A stretch of DNA of 64,000 nt, taken from the NCBI GenBank assembly GCA_027596075.1, contig JADGJC010000013.1:124001-188000 (forward strand), in the 5' to 3' direction. Below the pieces are notes generated by a model. That model did no database searches, was not told where the DNA came from, and was given only the letters and a program-made list of their open reading frames with translations. Positions 10,386 through 22,320 of this stretch are shown piece by piece. The DNA is from Rhizophlyctis rosea (Eukaryota; Chytridiomycota; Chytridiomycetes; Rhizophlyctidales; Rhizophlyctidaceae). A program made the translations under genes and the position numbers. The stretch's first letter is position 1. Each line of letters opens with the position of its first letter.

Positions 10386-12170
10386 CTACTCTTCCTCCTC
10401 CTCTTCAAACTCCAGCAAATTTACTTCCGTCAAGCGCTTGACCACCCCTTCCACCTCATCTTTCGGCAAAGACGCGAAATACTCGTTCATCTTGTCAACA
10501 TCAGATAATAACAACGCCTCTGCATGAGATCCAACAGTCAATGATCCGCCCATGACACCAATCATCATATTTCAACGGGACCACAGAACGCAATTTCAAT
10601 AACGATCCACAACTCTCACATACCTTGGAAACTTCTCGGCAACGTAGCAAACACCTCCGCCCGCTTTGCCGCCTCCTCCGGTGCGCCTTCGGGCACGGGC
10701 AATGCCAACGACCCGTCCGGTTGTAGAGCGGCTTCCAACCTCTGTCGATACAGTTCCTGTTCCGCCGCTTCTCGTTCCGCGGTCTCTTTTTTCAGAGTCG
10801 CCACGCGGGTTTCGATGCGGCCATACGTGTCCCCAACATCTTTGAAGTACATTTCGCGGGCTTGAGGGTTGGTGTTTAATCTGGTGGTCATTGGGATCAG
10901 CATTTTCACCATCACTCTTTTTACGCCTCGCCAATGGTACACCGTCCAGAATAGAAGAGCGCAAAATACCTTGAGAAGAACATCTCAATCCCATTCTGTC
11001 CCAACAACCCGCAATATTGCAACAGCAACGCGTTCCTAACCGCATGCTGCGCCGCCTGCTTCTTGCCATCCATCTCCTTCCGGAATCCTTCCGCTAGCAG
11101 CTCATCACAGTACCTTTGAGTTGTTAGTTCTGGGTGGTCCCGGAGATATTTGTAAGCATCGTCTAGAGAAGTGATTTTGGACAGCTTTTCTGCGGGTGCG
11201 TAAGTGATGCGGTCGGGAACGTCGGCATCTTCGTCGAGGTCGTCGTCGTCTTCTGTTGCTGAGCGTTGAAGTGCGGGTGTTGATGCGGAGGATTGGGATG
11301 GGGTGTGGATGGTTTCGACCACTTTTTCGGTTGATTTGGATGGGGTGGAGGTTTTCTTCTTATCTTTTGCAAGGATCTACAAAAGGTAAAACCTTCATGA
11401 GCTCCTCAGCATGCATGTTTGATGGGTAAAAACCGGAAACTTACAGTTTTATCAAAACCAGTGTGTATGTCCTCAGATGTCACTTTCTTCTTCGCTTCGT
11501 CTTCTTCCCTCTTCACCTCCTTGTCAACCGCCTTCTGCCTGACCCAGATCTTCTCCACCACCCCCTTCACTGCTTTGTCAAGCGTTTGTGCTACCGTCTC
11601 CGGCGCCGACTCCGCTGGTATGGATGACATTGTCTTCGTTATGCCGTTGACCAGTTCACCCAACTTTAGCCGCTTCTCAACGAACGGGTCCGCCTCAGGA
11701 GCACCCCACCGCGCATCCCTTTCGACCAGCTGCGACGCGTCGTAATCTTCTTGCAACTTTTTATTCATTGCGTTGAAGTCCGTCTGAATCTTCTGCAAGT
11801 GTTTCACGAGCGAAGATACGGAAGCAGCCTCTGGAAGATTGGATATCGTTTCCAGTGTTGCAACAGCTTGCGCGTTGGTTTCGGTCTCTTTTGCGAGAGC
11901 GGCTAGCTTGTCCTTTCGTGCGCGTCGGTCACCCTGGATCTTCGCTTGCCGCCAGCGGACCATAGACGCCTTATCGACATTGGGACTGCAAGCGTTGAAG
12001 TCAGCAATTGTGCGGAGTAGGGATTTCCTCTTTCACGTACTGGCAGTCAAAGTCGTCATCGTCGCTGAGCTCAAGTTTGTCCCATTTGCTGTAGTCTGGA
12101 ATAAGGAATACAGAAGCGATCAGGAGGTCGTTTCCAAGGAAACAAGGTTTACATACGTACCGACGGGCAT
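10386..12170 (-). CDS. CDC37: Hsp90 co-chaperone Cdc37
   Basis: Six exons (12170..12161, 12095..12041, 11985..11445, 11376..10970, 10880..10624, 10519..10386) give 467 residues. The first exon is only 10 nt and supplies the start of MPVDYSKWD, the conserved Cdc37 N-terminus. HPNVDKASMVRW follows in exon 3. The central Hsp90-binding region contains RYCDELLAEGF and the C-terminal part FKDVGDTYGRI. The protein delivers kinase clients to Hsp90. The Ser phosphorylated by CK2 in known Cdc37s lies in the ELSDDDD segment, which here has Ser followed by acidic residues. The tail ends in a run of glutamates. The exon 4/5 join was chosen because it restores the family pattern FFSRLNTNPQAREMYF; an in-frame alternative using an earlier acceptor is possible. 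Confidence 0.93.
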
Positions 12171-12500
12171 AATTGCACAATCATTCACAGACTAGGAGGG
12201 TCTCAGTAGGGTTGGATTGAGGAGTTTGTTGAGACAATCGGCAACGGAGGAAATATTCCTGGAGATTACTGACAGATCACCGAGGAAGGTGAGAGAAATG
12301 GCAAGCCTGGCTGCCTGGGCCAGGTTCCGCTCTCCTACGCGCCTCGCGGGACCCAGGGCTCAAGGACCACCGGCCTCAGAGCCCCATCTGCTTCACCACA
12401 TGCCAACCCATGCATTGCTCATGCACTCATTCTCTCCATCTTCCCATCCACAATTCTTTCAGTCAACCATCAAAGTATTCTTCAAGGGTCAAAGTTCGCG
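12171..12500. other. Divergent promoter region
   Basis: This 330 bp segment lies between CDC37 (-) and the GFA-domain gene (+). No coding potential was recognised. Confidence 0.5.
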
Positions 12501-13199
12501 ATGGCATCAGTCGCCCCCCTCACAGGTGGTTGCCACTGTAAAGCAAACAGATATACCATAGACACCTCGGACCCTTCCGCTTTTGACATTCCGCCCTTTC
12601 GCGATCTCCTGGCGAAAATCGGTAACGAGGTGCCCATCCCCGCTGAAGTGAACAGCGACGTTGCCGGCGCGTTGCCCTTCAGTGTATTTGTCACCCACTG
12701 CTGTTGCGAGTCGTGTAGAAGGGTCACTGGCGCCATATGGTCGACGGTGATGCCCGTCAAGTCCAGTGCATTCAAGTTTAGTAAGTACTCACCAGTCTCA
12801 AAATTTTCCTTCTGATCCCGGCAAAGCGCACTTTCAAGCGCTCGGACGATCATTTAAAAAGAGACGTGGGGGATAAGTCACATCCATGGCTTGATTACAA
12901 TTGATTAACGCTTGCTGCTTTATGCTCTCACAGAAACACCAGAATCAAACCGCACAACATACAACTCATCTGAGAAGTGTGCCCGTACGTTCTGTCCAAC
13001 ATGTGGAACCCGTTTGGTCAACCAACAACGTGCGTCCACCCAACGACTGGGAGTCGTAGTCGGCAGCTTGGATGAGCCCGAACGTGTTGTACCATGCATG
13101 GTAGCTCATGGCCAGGATGCATTGAAGGGTTTTGGTAAACCTGACCCAAAATTACCATTTGTGGCATTTGAAAACGATGGCCCCAGAGTCATAGATTAA
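12501..13199 (+). CDS. GFA/CENP-V domain zinc protein
   Basis: Two exons (12501..12780 and 12934..13199) encode 181 residues. The zinc ligands of the GFA fold are all present: GGCHC near the start, the CCCESCRRVTG segment in the middle and FCPTCGTRL after the intron. This fold is shared by glutathione-dependent formaldehyde-activating enzyme (Gfa) and centromere protein V. Fungal members are numerous and mostly uncharacterised. The extra cysteine in the CCCESC segment is unusual. The C-terminus has the family's typical GSLDEPE turn. A carbon-sulfur lyase-type role with glutathione adducts is possible but is only inference. Confidence 0.88.
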
Positions 13200-13360
13200 C
13201 AATTCTTGAAAGACCGAGCTTCACAAACTTTTCCATTTCTGGCAGACATGAACAATATGATTGTTTTTCGAACGATGCATACATGTGGACACGGATAGCA
13301 ACTCAGCAAGTGTGTTCTCCCATGCGTCTGCCACCAGTCAGGAAAGTACCAAAAGGATTA

Positions 13361-14060
13361 TCAAACCCTATCGCCTTGGATTGGCTGTGATGTCTCTATT
13401 CGTCTCGTGTAATTCACCCAATTCCAATCCCACGTCCCTTCCCATCCTCGTTCCCCTGCCCGTTCCAGTGATTCTATGTACGAATCTATATCAATAAACC
13501 AGCGCACCCAAGATTTCCGCAGTGGATACTTGCACGAGCGTACCCAGTTATTGAAGGGCTTCGCCAACGCATGCAAGTGTATGTGACCGACTGAAGTACT
13601 AGAAGGATGTCAGTGCGCAAACAATATGTGCGGCGAGTTGAGGTAGTACATACAATGGAGGAACATGGAAACCCAAATGATGATCAGCCGGTTCTATGCC
13701 AGCTCTCTCCAATATTGAGTGGCCTACGTCTCTCAGATCGCGAATCATAGTCACGTCTGCAGCTGTTATATCTTTGCAGGTACCTGAGCTCTACCGGTCA
13801 ATCACTCAAATCTTTACTGAAGCGTTTCTCTTCCACATACCAACATGAGTCTTCGGAATGACCAAAAGATGCATCCTCGCGGATGGATTAATATCATGGA
13901 ATGCTATATAGCTCTCATCCTACTTCTACTTTCAGTTGCAGACTTCTTGTGGCACTTCAAGTCTCTGTTCAAATCATACCTCGTAAACAATACGTGACCT
14001 CGAGTCTTCTTTGATACCGCAAAATATGCATTTCCGCCCGCCCAACTCCCCACCATTCAT
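13361..14060 (-). CDS. HINT3: HINT3-type histidine-triad (HIT) hydrolase
   Basis: Four exons (14060..13980, 13919..13841, 13783..13654, 13598..13361) give 175 residues. The N-terminus has KCIFCGI, the Cys pair seen in HINT3/aprataxin-like HIT proteins. Exon 2 reads YIAFHDINPSARMHLLVIPK, a classic HIT core. Exon 4 starts with the catalytic triad HIHLHAL, and GFHVPPF just before it matches HINT3. These enzymes hydrolyse nucleoside phosphoramidates and acyl-adenylates. The C-terminus (about residues 130-175) is a Trp- and charge-rich extension with no match I know. The start is the ATG nearest to the HIT domain. The frame stays open for another 168 codons upstream and contains a membrane helix, described separately. 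Confidence 0.9.
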
Positions 14061-14564
14061 CAAATGTGCATGCCGTGACCGCTCTTTGAGTGCTTCACAG
14101 CCGCAGATTTGAGAGAACCACATAGGCATAGGTGCTTGTAGGCAGAAAATATCTATTAGAATTGATAGGTCTTTGCCGAGGGATTTGACTTCCACGTCAA
14201 AGAAAGATTTGACAGCGGCTGGGAAGGAGGAGGCGTTTAAAGCAGCGGCTTCTGGCAGCGGGTTGCCGTCACGTGGGCCAGCTTCGTGCTGCACGTATGT
14301 AAAAAAACCAAGCAATAAGACGCAGAAGCCTAAGAAGGTCCAAAGTGGGCGGCAGATTCTCCAATGGCGGTTGCGAGGTTTTCCTTGGTGTTCCTCTCGT
14401 TGACGAGGGGTTGGACGACCGACTCCGGCATCAGAATGGTCCTGAGGAGTCGTTTTGGTCCTCCTCCGAATTTCCGGCATGCCCTCGTCGACGCAGAAGA
14501 AGAGATTGTCAAAAATAGCCTTTGTCGAATGATATTTGAAGCGCATGGGAGAGCTCTCGTGCAC
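14061..14564 (-). other. In-frame open extension upstream of HINT3, with one membrane helix
   Basis: The HINT3 reading frame stays open for 168 codons upstream of the chosen start. It encodes a basic Arg/Pro-rich stretch, then a hydrophobic helix (WTFLGFCVLLLGFFTYV) and an Ala-rich segment. It could be a true N-terminal extension giving a membrane-anchored HIT protein, an exon of another gene, or chance. No family was recognised. The next gene (CGR1) starts divergently 130 bp away at 14695. Confidence 0.3.
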
Positions 14565-14694
14565 GTCATGCCAGGCACCCGTTTAGCTCAATATCCAGGG
14601 GTAACTCGTGCCACATTTCCCCAAGAATTTTTGGAAATTTTTGGCCTCTCCTTCTTCTCCTTCTCCCAAAACCCAGCGAAAATACTCCCTCAGA

Positions 14695-15410
14695 ATGGCG
14701 GAAGCATATGAAATTGAAGCACAGCCCAACGCAGCCACGGACGTCGAGGTTCTTCCCGATGCCATGACAGAGGCCGACTCAGTGGAAGCTGTGGAAGAAG
14801 GCACCCAGTCGAAGAATGACATTCCAAGAGGGAAACCAGTCTCTGGTGAGGGCCTTGGCGCATTGTGTCTTCCGTGCTATGCCCACCTTGCGAAACAAAC
14901 ACTGACACTACCACAACAGGCCGACCATGGAAAGCGGTTCAAACTCAGCGGCACTCGTCCATGCGTGCCAAAAGTGTTCGACCAGGTTTGTCAAGTCTAC
15001 TTAGCAAGTTGCACGTCGGGCGAAAATTTTAACGAACTCCTGTGCAGGCTGGGCCAAACAGGTTGAAGAACGCAAGAGGAAGGCAATCTTGAAAGCCATA
15101 CAAGATGAAATCATTGAGGGAAAGAAGGCGGAAAAAGAGGTACGGAACCCACTTTGTTCATTCTGATTATGTGAGCACGTTCACTCAATGCAACAACAGA
15201 AAAAGAAACAAGAAGCAACAGAGAGAGAAGAGCGGAAGAAGGCAAATGAAGCAAAGGGAGAGGTTGTGCAAAAGGTGCGAGTACAATGTCCTTTCCATCA
15301 TCATTGATGCCAGATTTATTGACGTTTTGGTTATTACATCACATCAGATCTCTGCAGCCAAGCTAAAACGTATGACCAAAAAGCAAATGCGACAGTTGAA
15401 GAAAGTATAG
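14695..15410 (+). CDS. CGR1: rRNA-processing protein Cgr1
   Basis: Five exons (14695..14845, 14920..14985, 15048..15139, 15200..15274, 15348..15410) encode 148 residues. An acidic N-terminus is followed by the hallmark SGRPWK motif, which spans the first splice site. Then comes a highly charged Lys/Glu/Arg coiled coil and a basic end (KRMTKKQMRQLKK). Cgr1 proteins are nucleolar and act in 60S subunit assembly and ITS2 processing. The size fits the family (about 110-150). The splices are all GT-AG and keep the helix in frame. The basic tail may be the nucleolar signal. Confidence 0.9.
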
Positions 15411-15687
15411 TTGGGGTGTAGTCCCTTGGTTGACACCAGTCCAGCCAGCATGCACGTCATAGCGAGCGAACCGGCGGCAAAACTCCCTGAAAGCTGTTCC
15501 AGCTTAGGGTGGAAGAAGCAGCATCACCACAACATCCATGTGGCCTTCGAAAAGTTCTCGTGCTCTGTTGCTTGTGAGTTGTCAACTAGCTCAGAGAATC
15601 AAACACAACCAGCGATAGTGGCAGCTCGCGCATCGACACAAATGTCCTATGTAAATACAATCTCAATTGTAAATAAACAAACAAATA

Positions 15688-18600
15688 TCAGAGTTCATCC
15701 TTCTCCGTATGTCTGTCCTGCTTCAGCTTCCCCTGCTTCTGATCAGGTTTCTTTCCTGATTTCTCTAGTGGCTTCGCCACGGCCGCAACCTCGGCATCCA
15801 GTCCCTCCCATTCGGGCAATATCCGCTTCGCCCGTTCCAGTTTTGGCTCTTTCGTGAGAGGGTTGTTGCACTGATGGGAAGAAAAGGTGGAAGGTCTCAA
15901 TGCACTCGAGCGCCTTCATTTGATGATGAAAAATGGATACGTCACATACCAAATCAATAGTCTTGGCCTTCTTTAAGGACTCATCACTGCACCAAGTTTC
16001 ACACCACAACCTTAAACGAAATGTCAGCTTATTGAAGGACTAGCGGCTTTCTCAACACGAACAACATGGCTACTAACCATTCCTGCGGCAAAGAAAAGAT
16101 CGGTAACGTATGTTGCATATTGTTCGGCAAATCCTGATCTAGATTCGCCAACGAGTGCGGATCCGCACTCAGCATGTGGTATTGCTGCCGTATTCTGTCT
16201 CCGGCAGCCACTTGGCGGAATCGGACCAAATCGACGACATATAAAGCACTGTTCCCATGGTTTAGTTGAGCCTCTCCTGTGAGCTAGTCATACAGCCAGA
16301 CCTCAAACCTTACCTGATATGGTAAGGCATCCCGGCCAAATGGTTGGACCAATACCCTTGCTTCCAAAACCTGAAACCGTCCATTTCCTTTCGGTCATCG
16401 CAGAACGGAGTGTAGCCGTACACAGCCCCTTTCAGATCCATGTCGACCAACTCCTGCAAATCCGTTCTGACCACCTTTCGAAATTGATGTTAGATAAGGT
16501 TTGATAGCGGGCCTCCCGTGCTATACATACTTGATCCGCGTCTACAAAAATGACGCGATCTACATCCAACGGGAACAGCACATCAAGGAAGAGGATTTTA
16601 TATCTGAAGACGGTGCATCAGAGGTCATGTCCATTACATGAACCAACGCATCGCCTTACCCCCAGATGATCCGCTGCTTTTCTGTCTGCGCGCGCAGCCA
16701 ATGCGGCCACTTGTCTGTAACGTTGCATATTCTCAGCAAAATGTTTGCGTAGCCATTCGCCACGCATCCCGACTCACATGTAACGAATTCATACTTAAAT
16801 CCATACTCTTTCGCCAAATGCGGAAGAAATCCCTGTTAAGAACAATCAGTTGGCACACTCAACACCAACGGGAAAGCTGGAGGAAAACACCGTACCATGA
16901 AGGAAGGTGACAAAAAGTTCTCAATCAGCCAAAATTTGACGTCGCTTTTCGTGTGTTTACGAACACTCAACATCATGATAGATAAGAAGCGCTCATACAA
17001 GTGTCCAGATGCAACGGAAAAGACGTTGATGACATTCTTCTTCTTTGGGTGTGATTTGAACAAGCTACGGTATTTGGTTAACTCACTTTTTGAATTTAGG
17101 CTGCAAGCTCCATATTACTCACCTCCCCTTCACTTTGTTCCAAATCCCGCCGGACTCCCCTGGCGCTTTAGGGCCCTCCTCCTCAATTAGTTGCTCGTTC
17201 TCCTTACCAGGCTTCTTCTTGACCAACGGGAAAATCGTCACACCCTCAAAAGAAGTCACCGCTATCTTAGCACCTTCATCTCCAATAAGCTTATTATCAA
17301 TCTTGTTCCGACGAAGTCGTCGATGACTGTCCTCAACAGCTTGGATGTCGTAAAGATCTCTCGACCGCCCACTCCGAAGGCGGAGATCCCAAACACCCGG
17401 GTTGGCTTTCAACTGTACATAGCCCAGATTCGCCATAGTAATCGTGTCGACCATGACGGGCTCGCGTTCCGTACCCAATGTGAACTGTAAACCGCGCGGG
17501 GGCCCATTCGTTTTCGTGTCTCGAGCGTGTCCTGTCACATGATTCATCAATACATCGGCTACGGAATTCCAAACAGTTATAGCAGGTGCTTACCTTCCAC
17601 TAGTATGTTCTCCAAAACAAACTCAGCTTTCACCCCAATACGCTTCGCCTCCCCTTTCAAGCTCGACAGGCGGATGTTATCAAGGTCATGAACAGAGCGT
17701 TCAGGGAAGACCAGCCATGCACCGGGTACTAGAAAGGGAGGTTAAAAATAGACACAACGCTTTTCATATTCTGTGCCCACCATCTGTGCCCAACGTGAGC
17801 AACGGGTCAGTAGGTATGTCGTGGAACTCAGCAACCGGGTTAATCATAGATCTGAATTCACGAACTTTGTCAGCAACACATGTCAAATCTCAGACAGACA
17901 ACCGAAAACACTCACCCATCCGCACTAAATTTCGGTTCACTTTCCAAAACATATCGATAAAACCTCGCAAGCGGCGGCTTCTCCTCAGCATCAGATGTCG
18001 GATTGAAAATCACGTTTATATACACGCCGTCCATCTTTGAGACCACCTTCAACAACGCCGAAAGCTTCTGCGCTACATCAGTGACAGGGTCAACGTGTGC
18101 AGTAAACTGGAATGTTGCCGCTTCAGCATTGCCCACAATCAACTGGCTGCAATATTAAGGTGTGTGTCAGCAATCGCCCATTCTTTGCCGATGCTTATAC
18201 ATCACGTACCAATATTTGCGTTCCAGAGTTTCAAAAACAGCAGAGGAAATGCGGACTGGTGGTTCCTTCCCTTCCTCGGCGGCGGCTGCGGCTTCAGCAG
18301 CTGCAGCAACCACGATGGAAGAGGCTTTATAAATTAGATTTGAAAGCCGAAGGCTAAACCCTTTTTCGGTCAATATGTCTCCGCCAACTGCCACAAACAA
18401 GAGGATGTACATACCTGTCGATGCCACCTGGGGTAAGCTTCAAAATCTTCTTCGCAATGCCATCGTATCTTTCCTCGGCTTCGATGCTCGCAAGCAGTTT
18501 CACATCATCTGCCTCGAACGTATCCGACGAAGCGATGGGTCCCACGATCTATCGTGAGCAAACGTGAGAAAGGTTCCGATGACAAGAATTGCGTGGGGTG

Positions 18601-21600
18601 AACACTCACTCTGCCGTTGACTGCAATTCCACTCTCGCCATGTTTTAAGCCAAACACATCGGAAATGAAGGCTCGCCCACTCTGCGTTAACGCCACATGT
18701 TTGCGTTTATCCTGGGAGGTCACACCCTCCAAACCAATACGACCAGCAGCAATAGCGTATTCTGCCGCAGCTAACAATGATTGAACTGGATTGTCGTTTT
18801 CACTTCCTTCCCTCACGTCCACTTCATGCAACAGAACTTCTTTGCCAGAAACTGGCTTGTCCTCCACCGGATTGTGGAGGAATGCAATGCGCGTGGAATT
18901 CGCGTTTGCCTATCTCGGTTGTCAGCATGTGTTCCGCATCATCGATGAAGACGATTTGCATACCACATATTCCAAGCCATTGCGCGCAAGCTTTAAGCCC
19001 TCCAAAGTCGTAAAATCTGCAATCACGAGGATCGATGTGATGGCAACACTGCGAGCATCTGTGGTTTCGATAAGCTCTCCCCATCACCATTGCCGGAAAC
19101 AACTCACGATATCACCTGCCGACCACCAACTAATTCGGTCCACAAAGTCCGGTTGCGTTGATCGGGTCACGTCTACAATCTTCGGCTCGGACCCAAAAAT
19201 GAGGGCATTGCGGCGCGGATAGACATTCGGCATGCTGAAGAAGTAGCTCTCCATATTTGTTTTCTCTTTTATCTCGTTGGCATAAATCTGTAATGAACAT
19301 GCGGGATCAGAGAATGTGCTTCGCAAATTGGTACAGCACCCAACGAACCTTGACTGCCAGGTGCTCCAACATGGGAAAATAGACACCAAGCATGCTCCGT
19401 TGCCAATTCTGATGAGAAGGTCAGATAAACCACAGACCGTCGCGATGGAGGTCCATACCTCAACTAGCTCAAGTTGCTTGCCGTTGATGAAAAAGACATC
19501 ATCCGTATGACGAATACCAAGTCTACGGAACAGGGCGCCAGCCTCCGACATGAAATAATCATCCTTCTTCCACGCAGACTCTGGAGTAGGCGTCAGCCGT
19601 TGAGCGATGCCGTCGTAAGCAGCTTCAACTATGGCAGGCGTTATCTCTTCTTTTTGGCGTTTCTCAGCAAGCTGTGGATGATGGTTTAGGAAGCAGATTG
19701 GGTGCAGAAGCATACCAATATTAACTCACCGCATCAAGGAACTGCTTCGCAGGCTTCCTGCCACCAGTCTCAATCAGTTTGTAGAAGCACTGCGCGGCAA
19801 TAGTACCTAACACAATATTATTGAGTTAAATACATCACTTCCAATGGACATGTTTTCTTACTTGCGTTGCCCTCATCGTCTTCTTTGTACAGAGGCACAA
19901 CGCCGATCCGCAACGGAACGCTTTGGGAGATGAATTGGAATAACATCTGCATAGTTAACAAATGCAGTTCATTCGTCAAATCTAAGAAGAACACCGTATT
20001 GAACGCATTCTTCTTGAAATACTTCATGGACCCAGGCATTGCAGGTCGCATGATCTGCCGGCGAGGGCGTCAGCACGAGGTAATACAATAAGCGACATTC
20101 AGACTAACCTCATGAACCATCGGTGGCCAACGCTGGTACCGAGCATCTTTCTCCAGGTCATTCCACCACAGGATGGCGTCCGAACGAGTATCAAAAGTCG
20201 TACCCCAAGGTACATCACTGGCAGCACGCTGAGTTGGATCCACAGACAATATGTCAATAGCGTCCTTCGAAGCTATGCCCAGAGAAGTCAGGGAGGCAAC
20301 TAGATCGCCTTCCGAGCGCATGATTCGTAGAAGACTGGCGGCAACGTTCAACGCTTGCATCTTCTTGCACATTGTGAGAAATAAACTGACCTGTACGCAT
20401 CAAGTCGCTCCAAATCTTGTTCAAGACCATTGATCCACAAACTGGTACCCCGTTTGGTCTGCTGGGCATTGCGGCGGATTTCGTTTTTCAGTGTCTTATT
20501 GGCAGGGAGCGTAGACAAAAGATGAGCATATTTCGGAAAATCTTGCACCACACGGGCAAACGTTGTCAACGGCTCGGGTGAGTCCAAGATGAATTGAGCC
20601 GCCTGGAAACCAATGTCTGTACAGCATTGCATTTGATTAGCTAGTGCCAGGTATTAGTTTCATTGTAAAGCTTCTCACTTTTCAGTTGGTCTTTTGTGAG
20701 AGGTTTAACAGAAGGGGAGCTTTCATACAATGGGTCTGTCGTTTCCCCCGACGGCTCAACAGAAGTCACTTCTTTCTCCGCTGCCGATTCTTCTGTGTGC
20801 GATCGTAAGTCTCTCAAATATCCAAAGAGCATCGTACGGTAATGCTGCGAACCTTTGTTGTCGCCTCGATCATCAATCACTTTGTATTCTGTACTCTTCA
20901 AGGCTAATTCGGTCCCATAGCCAGACAAATGTAACGTCGTTTGGTCATTCGCGGAAGTTGGCAGGTACCGCAGAATGTAAGTAAGCCCATTGTGCTGTGC
21001 AAGATGCATCAAGCGTTTATGAAAAAGTGGGAATTTCGGTGCGAATAGGTCCGCATAAAGGATCGCCGTGCGTGTTGAAACACTCGTGGACGGCTGATAT
21101 ATGTGATCAAATGGCAGGACTTCTGGCTCTACATTTCCACTGAGAAGAAGTCAAAATCTGTTTTGGACAGATTGTTTATATTGTTGACAGCAAATTTCTG
21201 ACCTTGTACTGCCATGATCCCCGGCCACCAGGATTTCCAAGTCTTGTAGCTCACAGGCTTGGACGCCATACCAATCTACCCAGACGTCGCAACCATGCTG
21301 AAAGTGCTTTCCATCGCTCGAGTGCCGAGGAACTACTGTTTCCCTATAATACTGATAAAATGCGTCTACTCGCGGGGCGTTGCTGTGAAGTGACAGCGCA
21401 AGCTTCATGAGCGGAAGTGACGTGTTCCGCGATAGGAAGTGTTGCCCATCTGCTGCTCTCGCAAGGTCGACCAGTTTATTATACGCGGACTGTGCGTTTG
21501 AGCCTTTCAGGTCGGCCAAAGTGTTTGCGTTGGCGGATATATTTGCTATGAAGTGGAACACATTTCCGTCCTGTTCCCCGGCAATGAACTCACTATTCAC

Positions 21601-21804
21601 GACCTTAGTACGTCACTGAATGCAGGACCATAAGCTGCAAAGGCTAGCTTACATCACTTCCAACAGCAATGGCGGGGCCTGCCTCGGGGCCCGGAGGGAA
21701 ACTTGGACTGGAGGACTCTCCGCAGCGCAAGCTGTTGCCAGAAATATAGATACGCAAGCAGTCGTTGACAGCAAGCGTTTCCAGAAGTGCTTGCCCTTCA
21801 TCAT
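15688..21804 (-). CDS. UGGT1: UDP-glucose:glycoprotein glucosyltransferase (UGGT)
   Basis: This is a multi-exon gene on the minus strand. The first exon (21804..21653) has a signal peptide and then VQVSLRA and APPLLLEV, the UGGT N-terminus. The second exon starts at 21592. Thioredoxin-like regions follow across 21.6-18 kb. The catalytic GT24 domain starts near 17060 with [20 protein letters not shown] and contains FVDADQ (the metal-binding DxD) near 16550, then the [20 protein letters not shown] region. The protein ends in KDEL, an ER-retention signal. UGGT reglucosylates misfolded glycoproteins in the ER so that they rebind calnexin. Exons are short with 50-100 bp introns; I did not fix every boundary. 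Either of two adjacent in-frame ATGs could be the start. S. cerevisiae's homologue (Kre5) is diverged, so this looks like the active animal/S. pombe type. Confidence 0.94.
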
Positions 21805-22320
21805 GTATAGGGTATATAAGTATTAGCGAAACGTTGGACCATATATTAAGATTGTCTTGCAAGGTTGATGGTGATGAGTTGCCGATCTGATGAGGAGGGT
21901 GGGAAACACGCAGGCAATGTTTACCGTGGCATCCAGGCAAGCCATTCTGAAGCCATTCGAGCCAACCACCTTGATGGGATGCTGATCAGTGATTGCATCA
22001 CCCGCGATGCTCACATAAGCGACTCATCCCTTTGCACCCACCCATTTATAGAGCTCTTCCCCCATACATCCTTGCCCAAATGCGGCAAAGAAAGGCCCAC
22101 TCTGATTTAAGCAGTCTATTTTGATCGGAGGAACAGCCCGTATGTACGCACGTACGGGTTGGTAATGCTATCGAGACTTGCTTCAATGCTTTTGATTCAT
22201 CTGGCCTGCAGCAGCATTGTGATTCCTTTCGGAAGCACGTCTATTTTGATTTGCAGCACAACTCATCGTCAGCACAGAGACCGTTTCCCTTGCTTGAGCA
22301 GCAAAGACTAAGGCGGCAAG
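21805..22320. promoter_or_regulatory. Divergent promoter of UGGT and CFAP57
   Basis: This 516 bp stretch separates two divergent starts. It contains a 22-base interrupted palindrome at 22137..22158 (CCCGTA ... TACGGG, with GTAC also mirrored inside). No gene was seen. Regulatory function is inferred from position only. Confidence 0.35.

Noticed and set aside
13845..13997. A plus-strand 50-codon frame with a hydrophobic centre that looks like a small membrane peptide.
   Set aside because: It lies antisense to HINT3 exons 1-2 and the intron between them, where the HIT core is clear, so it is a shadow.
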